Below, one piece after another: positions 1 to 5,275 of a stretch of DNA of 6,281 nt; the first letter of the stretch is position 1, and each line of letters begins with the position of its first letter. Below the pieces are notes generated by a model. The model saw nothing but the letters and a program-made list of their open reading frames with translations. It was not told where the DNA came from and searched no databases. The stretch is from Flavobacteriia bacterium (GTDB lineage: Bacteria; Bacteroidota; Bacteroidia; Flavobacteriales; Flavobacteriaceae): the NCBI GenBank assembly GCA_011330545.1, contig DRQI01000448.1:1-6281 (forward strand), given 5' to 3'. The translations under genes and the position numbers were made by a program.

Positions 1-1197
1 AGAATCCCCTTTTTTTACCGTATAAAGAAGAAATTTCTTTTGGGCTGTTATATTTTTCTTTTGTATCACCCTGTTAGTTTGTTTGGTACTTGGCAAAAGG
101 GCATCGCTGTTTATCGCAGTGGCGACAATATGTTTTGATATACTGTGCTTTTTAGGGATGTTGTAAATGTTGTGTTCGGTTGAAATAAATTTCCCGATAA
201 GGCTTTTGGGTAGCGTTAAAACATTTGAAGTCTCGGTAGCAGGAATTATACCCAATTTATATTGAGGGTTTAATTTTTTTAACAATGCATTGTCAATATG
301 TATTTCTTGTTGTATCTTTTGAAAAGATACTTTTTTCTTTACGTGAACGGTGTCTGTTTCAAAAAAAGTAATCGCCGCATTTTTAGGATAAATGCCGTGT
401 TTTTCACCATATTCAAAAAGATAAAACGTAGCGTAAAATGCCGGAACATATTGTTGTGTTTCTAAGGGCAAATAACGCCTGATAGTCCAATAATTTTTAG
501 AACCCCCTGAACGCCTGATGGCTTTTGATACATTGCCCGGGCCTGAGTTGTAAGCCGCCAACGCCAAATCCCAGTCACCGAATGTTTCGTGTAAACTTTC
601 TAAATATTGACATGCTGCCTCGGTAGCTTTTACAGGGTCTAATCGCTCATCGACATAAGAGGTAATATGAAGGCCGAATTGCTTTGCGGTATGGTACATA
701 AATTGCCATAGCCCTTTGGCGCCTACTTGCGATTTAGAAGTAGGCTCTAATGCCGATTCGACAATCGCCAAATATTTTATTTCTAACGGAAGGTCATATT
801 TATCGAGAGACTCTTCAAAAATAGGAAAGTAATAAGTTGCCTTATCCATTAAACTTGAGATATCCTCTTTTCTCGTATTCAAATAAGTATTGATATAAGA
901 TTCAACAGTAGTATTGTACCGTACATTTAAAGGAGTATTTTTATCTAAATTTTTTAATCGCAACTTTAAAATATCAACAGTAAATTTGTCAGTTGTTGTA
1001 TTTTTAGGGGTATTTTCGTACAATGGCGAATTGTATAACTTGGCCATTAAGTTAGTGTCTACTTCATCTGCGTAAGTTACTGTGGCAGCAGGAGTTTCAG
1101 AGGTAGTTGTTGAAGTTAGAGACGAGGCATAAGGTACGCCTTGCGCAAAAAAGGTAAAAGGTAGTATCAGCAAACTAAAACAAACAAATGTTTTCAT
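1..1197 (-). CDS. mltD: MltD-like lytic murein transglycosylase, 3' end cut by the window edge
   Basis: The frame is open from the ATG at 1197 down to base 1, giving 399 residues without a stop, so the C-terminus lies outside. Residues 1-18 look like a Sec signal peptide (MKTFVCFSLLILPFTFFA, cleavage probably before Q19). There is no lipobox cysteine, so the product is probably periplasmic. Residues about 115-265 form an SLT/GH23 goose-lysozyme-like domain. The catalytic Glu is E147 in AIVES, followed by GAKGLWQFM (159-167) and AAYNSGPGN (214-222), all hallmarks of this family. The last visible residues, LYTVKKGDS, are the opening of a LysM peptidoglycan-binding repeat, as expected for MltD. 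The family cleaves the MurNAc-GlcNAc bond of peptidoglycan to form 1,6-anhydro-MurNAc. Its ATG overlaps the TGA of the upstream hydrolase (ATGA), so it is probably translated by coupling from that mRNA. Family assignment is firm; the exact symbol is by analogy. Confidence 0.9.
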   Translation of the reverse strand, partial: MKTFVCFSLLILPFTFFAQGVPYASSLTSTTTSETPAATVTYADEVDTNLMAKLYNSPLYENTPKNTTTDKFTVDILKLRLKNLDKNTPLNVRYNTTVESYINTYLNTRKEDISSLMDKATYYFPIFEESLDKYDLPLEIKYLAIVESALEPTSKSQVGAKGLWQFMYHTAKQFGLHITSYVDERLDPVKATEAACQYLESLHETFGDWDLALAAYNSGPGNVSKAIRRSGGSKNYWTIRRYLPLETQQYVPAFYATFYLFEYGEKHGIYPKNAAITFFETDTVHVKKKVSFQKIQQEIHIDNALLKKLNPQYKLGIIPATETSNVLTLPKSLIGKFISTEHNIYNIPKKHSISKHIVATAINSDALLPSTKQTNRVIQKKNITAQKKFLLYTVKKGDS

Positions 1198-2036
1198 AAA
1201 GCATGCTGTGTTAGATTACTTTCTACCCAGTTTACAACCATTGCCATCATTTCTTGCTTACACAAATCATGGTGTAATTCGTGATACCCGCCGTCAAATA
1301 AGTGTAATGTTGCCATGCCATTGGTATTTTTTACAAATGTTTCAGAGGCTTTGTAACTTATAATTTGATCTCCGGTACCGTGTAACACCAACATCGGAAT
1401 CGACAATTGAGAGGCGTTTTCAATGGCCCATTCTCCGGTTTTCATAAAAGTAAGAGAATAGTTAGGGCTAATCTTATCATGTACCAGTGGGTCGTCTGTA
1501 TATTTTTGGACTTCGGCAGCGTCTCTAGAAATAGCATTGACATCCAATTCATTTCCCATGGTTAATGACGGGGCTATTTTTTGGAGGATTTTTCCGATGG
1601 CCAATTTCCATGAAGGCGGTTGAAAAGCCAATCGTAAAAACGGACTCGTAGCAATCACGCCTTTAAAAGGATGTTTTCTTCTCAGTACATAATTAATTAC
1701 AACATTGCCTCCCATGCTATGTCCGTATAAAAACAGTGGAATATCCCCAAAAATGGCAAGTGCTTTTTCAGATACTATTTGAACACAATCTAACACCGCT
1801 TCATATCCCGGATTATGGCCCTTCTTGCCTTGCGTGTTGCCATGGCCAAATTGATCGTAAGAAATAACAGAAATATCGTGTTTTAAAAAAGCCGGAATTA
1901 CAGAATCGGCATAGCGCATAGCATGCTCGCCCATACCATGTACCAAAACAATCGCAGCTTTGGCAGATGCTGCTTTCCAATAGTAGCCCTGTAAAACAGT
2001 ATGGTGGATATTAAATTGAAACTCTTGTGGTGCCAT
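1194..2036 (-). CDS. Alpha/beta hydrolase, monoacylglycerol lipase/lysophospholipase type (Hydrolase_4)
   Basis: This 280-residue protein is a complete single-domain alpha/beta hydrolase with no signal peptide or membrane segment, so it is probably cytoplasmic. The visible motifs are HGMGEH (33-38, oxyanion-hole region), YDQFGHG (60-66), the nucleophile elbow GHSMGG with Ser107, Asp223 in HGTGD, and His252 in GGYHEL. Together these give a full Ser-Asp-His triad. The HGMGEH and GHSMGG pattern is typical of the monoacylglycerol lipase/lysophospholipase L2 group, so a lipid ester is the likeliest substrate, but the true substrate cannot be read from sequence. The start is well bounded: an in-frame TGA lies 9 bases upstream of the ATG, and the next Met is residue 35. 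There is no Shine-Dalgarno sequence. A TATTTTTG box on the minus strand (2051-2044) matches the Bacteroidota -7 consensus, but it lacks a TTG at the right distance and would make the mRNA almost leaderless. The stop overlaps the start of the transglycosylase gene. Confidence 0.9.
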   Translation of the reverse strand: MAPQEFQFNIHHTVLQGYYWKAASAKAAIVLVHGMGEHAMRYADSVIPAFLKHDISVISYDQFGHGNTQGKKGHNPGYEAVLDCVQIVSEKALAIFGDIPLFLYGHSMGGNVVINYVLRRKHPFKGVIATSPFLRLAFQPPSWKLAIGKILQKIAPSLTMGNELDVNAISRDAAEVQKYTDDPLVHDKISPNYSLTFMKTGEWAIENASQLSIPMLVLHGTGDQIISYKASETFVKNTNGMATLHLFDGGYHELHHDLCKQEMMAMVVNWVESNLTQHAL

Positions 2037-2153
2037 GGTGTTTCAAAAATATCAAAATACTAATGTTCCATGGTAAAATTGTTAATAGAAGTTAAAAACT
2101 TTTATGCTAATTAATTAAAGATTATATAGTTATGAGTATTGTTGATTTCAGTT

Positions 2154-2185
2154 TTGACATTCATAAATAAAGGGCGTTATTTTTC
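2154..2185 (+). promoter_or_regulatory. Candidate promoter for the arginine cluster (Bacteroidota type)
   Basis: TTG at 2154-2156 (within TTGACA) is followed after 21 bases by TATTTTTC at 2178-2185. This matches the flavobacterial TTG-N17-23-TAnnTTTG consensus at all but the last base. Transcription would start near 2190, placing the leader-peptide GTG about 80 nt into the transcript and the 2190-2240 hairpin at its very 5' end. It is the best consensus match I found on the plus strand upstream of the leader, but such short patterns are frequent in AT-rich DNA. Confidence 0.4.
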
Positions 2186-2189
2186 ATAA

Positions 2190-2240
2190 AATGATAAAAA
2201 ACAAAAAAGCACACTATTTTTTGAGCGATTTTTTATGATT
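2190..2240. repeat. Long imperfect inverted repeat (potential hairpin)
   Basis: The outer arm 2190-2201 (AATGATAAAAAA) pairs with 2229-2240 (TTTTTTATGATT) with a single G-G mismatch. The inner arm 2202-2208 (CAAAAAA) pairs perfectly with 2217-2223 (TTTTTTG). The loop is GCACACTA and a 5-base bulge, AGCGA, lies on the 3' side. In total 18 of 19 positions pair. Most pairs are A-T, so the RNA stem would be weak and low complexity makes chance occurrence more likely. An overlapping alternative dyad, ACTATTTT (2213-2220) and AAAATAGT (2249-2256), is also perfect over 8 bp. It may be an operator, a 5'-end RNA structure, or composition alone. Confidence 0.35.
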
Positions 2241-2248
2241 ATTAAAAT
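2221..2248 (+). promoter_or_regulatory. Alternative, weaker promoter candidate
   Basis: TTGAGC (2221-2226) and TAAAAT (2243-2248) are separated by 16 bases, resembling a generic sigma-70 promoter more than the Bacteroidota type. It would start transcription around 2255, leaving only a very short untranslated stretch before the leader GTG. It overlaps the 3' arm of the inverted repeat at 2190-2240, so the two readings compete. Confidence 0.2.
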
Positions 2249-2268
2249 AAAATAGTTACTATTGCCCC

Positions 2269-2337
2269 GTGAAAGAATTTTATTTACATACAATTTTCGC
2301 AACTTCCAGACGCCGTTTTGCAACACGTCGCCCGTAA
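2269..2337 (+). CDS. Arginine-rich leader peptide of the arginine cluster (attenuator leader)
   Basis: This 22-codon frame starts with GTG at 2269 and ends with TAA at 2335-2337. Its C-terminal half reads TSRRRFATRRP, with five Arg codons in two clusters: AGA-CGC-CGT at 2308-2316 and CGT-CGC at 2326-2331. GTG is the only standard start after the in-frame stop at 2248-2250; no Shine-Dalgarno is visible, which is usual in this phylum. A short peptide rich in the pathway's end product, placed just before a hairpin with a T-run and about 100 bases before the first biosynthetic gene, is the classical signature of ribosome-mediated attenuation. The likely role is regulatory: a ribosome stalled for lack of Arg-tRNA would favour read-through. 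The peptide itself probably has no other function. Four of the five Arg codons are CGT/CGC, against 4 of 22 in argG, argC and proC. The start codon is the least certain part. Confidence 0.75.
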   Translation: MKEFYLHTIFATSRRRFATRRP

Positions 2338-2365
2338 GGGTACCAATTTATTTATGGAACTTAGG
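2332..2365 (+). promoter_or_regulatory. Putative antiterminator stem of the arginine attenuator
   Basis: Bases 2332-2344 (CCGTAAGGGTACC) can pair with 2356-2365 (GGAACTTAGG). CC pairs with GG, TAAG pairs with CTTA, and CC pairs with GG, giving 8 bp with one bulged G and a 4x2 internal loop; 2345-2355 forms the loop. The 3' strand is exactly the 5' arm of the terminator, so the two structures exclude each other. The 5' strand covers the last sense codon and stop of the leader peptide. A ribosome that reaches the stop would mask it, while one stalled at the first Arg cluster would leave it free. A small competing hairpin, CCC-GTAA-GGG (2331-2340), overlaps it. Pairings were found by eye, without energies. 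Confidence 0.55.
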
Positions 2366-2383
2366 TGAGTCCGGTTCTTTTTT
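2356..2383 (+). terminator. Putative intrinsic terminator (attenuator) before the arginine genes
   Basis: GGAACT (2356-2361) pairs with GGTTCT (2373-2378), allowing two G-U pairs. After a 2-base bulge (TA), GG (2364-2365) pairs with CC (2371-2372) around the loop TGAGT. The stem runs directly into six T (2378-2383). It lies within a 5' untranslated region rather than after a gene, 50 bases before the first arginine gene and 18 bases after the leader stop, so it is best read as a regulated attenuator. The stem is only moderately strong. Confidence 0.6.
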
Positions 2384-2403
2384 CAACACATCATTTTTCA
2401 ACA
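2379..2403 (+). repeat. Short direct repeat TTTTTCAACA, two copies 15 bases apart
   Basis: TTTTTCAACA occurs at 2379-2388 and again at 2394-2403, just after the terminator and before the GNAT start. The first copy includes the terminator T-run. It may be slippage in T-rich leader DNA; no function is evident. Confidence 0.4.
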
Positions 2404-2432
2404 TTTTTTAATCATACAATCACAATACGAAT

Positions 2433-3059
2433 ATGGATATTGTCATTGCCAATAAATCGCATATAAAATATGCAGATATCATTTGTAAAACAATTACAGA
2501 TTCTGCTAAAATTAGAGGTACCGGTATTGCAAAACGTACCCCTGAGTACATCATCGCTAAGTTAGAAAGCAACAATGCAGTGATAGCATTAGAAGGCAAA
2601 CGGTTTGCCGGGTTTTGTTATATCGAAGCATGGCAACACGGTAAATTTGTTGCCAACTCGGGTTTGATTGTACACCCCGATTTTAGAAAACAAGGCCTGG
2701 CAAAAAAAATAAAAGAAGCCATTTTTAACTATTCCAGAAAAAAGTACCCCAAAGCAAAAATTTTCGGAATTACCACCGGATTGGCAGTAATGAAAATTAA
2801 CTATGAATTGGGTTATCGGCCTGTAACCTTTTCAGAATTGACCGATGATGAGGCCTTTTGGAAAGGGTGCCAAACCTGTAAAAACTACGATGTGTTGGCA
2901 AGAACAGGCCACCAAATGTGTTTGTGTACGGGTATGTTGTATGACCCAAAGCAAAAAGTAAAAAGTACAACTAACAGAAAACATCCTTATAACAAAAAAG
3001 TATTGCAACGATTAAAAAATATCAAACAGTCAATCTTTCTAAAAAACAAAAAAGTATGA
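2433..3059 (+). CDS. GNAT-family acyltransferase, probable N-acylglutamate synthase of arginine synthesis
   Basis: This 208-residue protein has one GNAT domain over roughly residues 1-170. The acyl-CoA-binding segment is clear: beta strand VANSGLIVHPDFR (73-85), then RKQGLA (85-90), the R/Q-x-x-G-x-A pyrophosphate loop, and a following helix. The region after it carries four cysteines arranged as CQTC (146-149) and CLC (163-165), a possible metal site. The tail from about 172 is Lys/Arg-rich. It is the first gene after the arginine leader and overlaps argG by ATGA, so it should act in the pathway. No classical argA or argJ is visible, and this enzyme would supply the first step, acylation of glutamate. 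In Bacteroides the pathway is known to run on succinylated intermediates, so the donor may be succinyl-CoA rather than acetyl-CoA; the sequence does not decide this. GNAT membership is firm, the substrate is inferred from context. Confidence 0.85.
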   Translation: MDIVIANKSHIKYADIICKTITDSAKIRGTGIAKRTPEYIIAKLESNNAVIALEGKRFAGFCYIEAWQHGKFVANSGLIVHPDFRKQGLAKKIKEAIFNYSRKKYPKAKIFGITTGLAVMKINYELGYRPVTFSELTDDEAFWKGCQTCKNYDVLARTGHQMCLCTGMLYDPKQKVKSTTNRKHPYNKKVLQRLKNIKQSIFLKNKKV

Positions 3060-4243
3060 AGAAATTAGTATTGGCATACAGCGGAGGTTTAGATACCTCG
3101 TATTGCGCATTGAAACTTTCTAAAGATGAAGGCTTTGAAGTACATGCCGTAAGTGTAAATACAGGTGGGTTTTCTGATACGGAAATTGCCGAAATAGAAC
3201 AAAAAGCATTGCAATTGGGAGCCACAACTTATACTTCTATCAACGCGGTACAAACATTTTATGAAAAAGTTGTAAAGTACTTGGTTTTTGGCAATGTATT
3301 AAAGAATAATACGTACCCGCTTTCGGTGAGTGCAGAACGGATTATCCAAGCCATTGAAATTGTAAACTATGCCAAAGAAATAGGTGCCGGTTATATTGCC
3401 CACGGTAGTACAGGGGCAGGAAATGACCAAGTACGATTCGATATGATTTTTCAAATATTAGCACCGGATATTAAAATTATTACTCCCATCAGAGATGAAC
3501 AACTTTCTCGGCAAACAGAAATTGATTACCTGCAACAAAACGGAATTGATTATACTTGGGCAGCAGCCAAATACTCTATCAATAAAGGCTTATGGGGTAC
3601 CAGTGTTGGCGGTGAAGAAACACTCACTTCACACAAGACATTACCTGATGAGGCCTATCCCAGCCCCTTAGAGAAAACCCATACAGAAACAATAAAATTG
3701 AGTTTTGAAAAAGGTGAATTGATAGCCTTAAATTATGTAAAAGACACTCCTGTTAACAACATTAATAAGTTAAGCCAATTAGCTTCAAAATACGCTATTG
3801 GCAGGGATGTTCATGTAGGAGATACCATTATAGGCATTAAAGGAAGAGTGGGTTTCGAAGCTGCGGCTCCATTAATAATTATAAAAGCACATCACACCTT
3901 AGAAAAACATGTATTGACCAAATGGCAGCAACACCATAAAGAGTATTTGTCAACTTGGTATGGAACAATGTTACACGAAGGCCAATATTTAGATGAGGTG
4001 ATGCGAAATATCGAAGCCTTTTTAGAAGACTCACAAAAAAATGTTACCGGTGATGTTATGGTTTCTTTGTACCCGTATCGATTTACCGTTAACGGAATTA
4101 TCTCTAATAATGATTTAATGAGCTCGTCTTATGCACAATACGGCGAACTTAATAAAGGTTGGACAGCCGATGAGGCCAAAGGGTTTATCAAAATACTGTC
4201 AAACCAAAATAAAATTTATAATCAAATACATCAAGAAAAATGA
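3056..4243 (+). CDS. argG: Argininosuccinate synthase
   Basis: ArgG joins citrulline and aspartate, using ATP (released as AMP and PPi), to form argininosuccinate in the cytoplasm, the penultimate step of arginine synthesis. The 395 residues match the usual bacterial length. The N-terminal ATP-pyrophosphatase loop is AYSGGLDTS (7-15). The second signature, HGSTGAGNDQVRFD (116-129), contains the aspartate/citrulline-binding region; it has Ala where many ArgG proteins have Lys (TGKGNDQ). KYSINKGLWGTS (172-183) and the GIKGRVGFEAA segment (260-270) are also family-typical. The ATG sits in the ATGA overlap with the stop of the acyltransferase gene, and argC starts in the same way at its end, so the three are very likely one translationally coupled unit. 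There is no sign of truncation. The assignment is secure. Confidence 0.97.
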   Translation: MKKLVLAYSGGLDTSYCALKLSKDEGFEVHAVSVNTGGFSDTEIAEIEQKALQLGATTYTSINAVQTFYEKVVKYLVFGNVLKNNTYPLSVSAERIIQAIEIVNYAKEIGAGYIAHGSTGAGNDQVRFDMIFQILAPDIKIITPIRDEQLSRQTEIDYLQQNGIDYTWAAAKYSINKGLWGTSVGGEETLTSHKTLPDEAYPSPLEKTHTETIKLSFEKGELIALNYVKDTPVNNINKLSQLASKYAIGRDVHVGDTIIGIKGRVGFEAAAPLIIIKAHHTLEKHVLTKWQQHHKEYLSTWYGTMLHEGQYLDEVMRNIEAFLEDSQKNVTGDVMVSLYPYRFTVNGIISNNDLMSSSYAQYGELNKGWTADEAKGFIKILSNQNKIYNQIHQEK

Positions 4244-5217
4244 TACAGATAGGGATTGTAGGAGGCGCCGGTTATACGGCAGGAGAATTGATTAGAATCA
4301 TACTGCATCACAAAAAAGTACAACTCAATTTTGTGTATAGTACTTCCAATGCTGGCAATGCCATTGCACACATTCATCAAGATTTAATAGGTGAAACAAA
4401 TATGGAATTTACAGCTGCCGTTAATTATGATGTAGACGTATTATTTCTATGTTTGGGGCATGGCAATTCGAAACTATTTTTAGAAAAACACCCATTTTCA
4501 ACACATACAAAAATCATCGATTTGAGTCATGATTTCAGGCTTGTCGAAAATGCTGATTTTCAGGGAATGACGTTTACCTACGGTTTGCCCGAGATCAACA
4601 AAGCTGTCATTCAGAATTCAAAATTTATTGCAAATCCGGGTTGTTTCGCCACAGCCATTCAATTGGCAATTTTGCCCTTAGCCAGTAAAGGTTTAATTCA
4701 AAATGACATTCATGTAAATGCAGTGACCGGTGCTACCGGAGCAGGAACCTCCTTGTCAAAAACGACCCATTTTACATGGCGCGATAATAATTTTTCATAT
4801 TATAAACCCTTTATACACCAGCATTTAGGAGAGATAAATCAAACCCTTGAGCAATTGCAAGAGACATTTGATAAAGAAGTGTACTTCTTACCCAATAGAG
4901 GAAATTTTAGCAGGGGAATTTTTGCTACTGCCTATACCGATTTTAAAGGTACTCTAGAAGAAGCCAAAACATTATATCGAGATTTTTATAAGGATGCAGC
5001 ATTTACTTTTATAAGTGATGAAGACATTCATCTAAAACAAGTAGTCAATACCAATAAATGTATTATCCATTTGCATAAGCACAATGATAAATTATTAATT
5101 GCCGGCATTATAGACAATTTACTAAAAGGAGCCTCCGGGCAAGCCATACAAAATATGAATTTGATGCTGGGTTTTGCAGAAGAGGAAGGCTTGCAATTAA
5201 AAGGAACATATTTCTAA
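4240..5217 (+). CDS. argC: N-acetyl(or N-succinyl)-gamma-glutamyl-phosphate reductase
   Basis: ArgC reduces acyl-glutamyl phosphate with NADPH to the acyl-glutamate semialdehyde, the third step of ornithine synthesis. The 325 residues show the NADP-binding loop GIVGGAGYTAGEL (5-17), the catalytic cysteine Cys135 in ANPGCFATA (131-139), the conserved histidine in HQHLGEI (193-199, probably His195 as acid/base), and the C-terminal KGASGQAIQNMN (296-307). This is the longer, type 1 form of the enzyme. It starts inside the argG stop (ATGA). Acetylated or succinylated substrate cannot be told apart here. A 58-base gap with a dyad follows before proC, so the tight coupling ends at this gene. Confidence 0.97.
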   Translation: MIQIGIVGGAGYTAGELIRIILHHKKVQLNFVYSTSNAGNAIAHIHQDLIGETNMEFTAAVNYDVDVLFLCLGHGNSKLFLEKHPFSTHTKIIDLSHDFRLVENADFQGMTFTYGLPEINKAVIQNSKFIANPGCFATAIQLAILPLASKGLIQNDIHVNAVTGATGAGTSLSKTTHFTWRDNNFSYYKPFIHQHLGEINQTLEQLQETFDKEVYFLPNRGNFSRGIFATAYTDFKGTLEEAKTLYRDFYKDAAFTFISDEDIHLKQVVNTNKCIIHLHKHNDKLLIAGIIDNLLKGASGQAIQNMNLMLGFAEEEGLQLKGTYF

Positions 5218-5218
5218 A

Positions 5219-5250
5219 CAAGGCCCTTCCAAGAGTTTAAACCTTGAAAG
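5219..5250. repeat. Dyad-symmetric element in the argC-proC gap
   Basis: Around the perfect palindrome GTTTAAAC (5235-5242) lie CAAG (5230-5233) and CTTG (5243-5246), then CTT (5226-5228) and AAG (5248-5250). This gives 11 paired positions per side with one mismatch and one extra A on the left. A second pairing, CAAGG (5219-5223) with CCTTG (5242-5246), is also possible. There is no T-run after it (the following bases are A-rich), so it is not an intrinsic terminator on the plus strand. It could be an mRNA-processing or stabilising hairpin, or a protein site. Confidence 0.35.
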
Positions 5251-5275
5251 CAATAAAAAAATAAAAACAAAAAAA

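Larger units (their letters stand above)
2037..2268. other. AT-rich divergent intergenic region, upstream half
   Basis: This stretch separates the minus-strand hydrolase unit from the plus-strand arginine leader. I find no convincing gene in it; the longest ATG frames are 6-12 codons. It should hold the promoters for both directions. Recognisable items are a TTG-N21-TATTTTTC promoter candidate, a second candidate near 2221-2248, and a long imperfect inverted repeat at 2190-2240. These are listed separately. No GC-rich operator could be recognised. Confidence 0.6.

Noticed and set aside
2121..2126. Perfect TATAAT on the minus strand as promoter for the hydrolase unit
   Set aside because: No TTG-like -35 at a suitable distance, and TATAAT is not the usual Bacteroidota -7 element; AT-rich DNA gives such hexamers often.
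2132..2170. 12-codon ATG frame (MSIVDFSFDIHK) in the divergent intergenic region
   Set aside because: It overlaps the best promoter candidate, has no enrichment of any amino acid and no associated structure; frames this short are expected by chance.
2235..2255. Six-codon ATG frame (MIIKIK) just before the Arg leader
   Set aside because: Too short, no arginine content, and it lies within AT-rich low-complexity DNA.
2354..2368. Mini-frame MELR ending in TGA inside the terminator hairpin
   Set aside because: Contains one Arg codon but is only four codons long and overlaps the terminator arm, so it is more simply explained as part of that structure.
3022..3225. Minus-strand frame of 67 codons across the GNAT-argG junction
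   Set aside because: It lies opposite two well-supported genes and has no recognisable domain.
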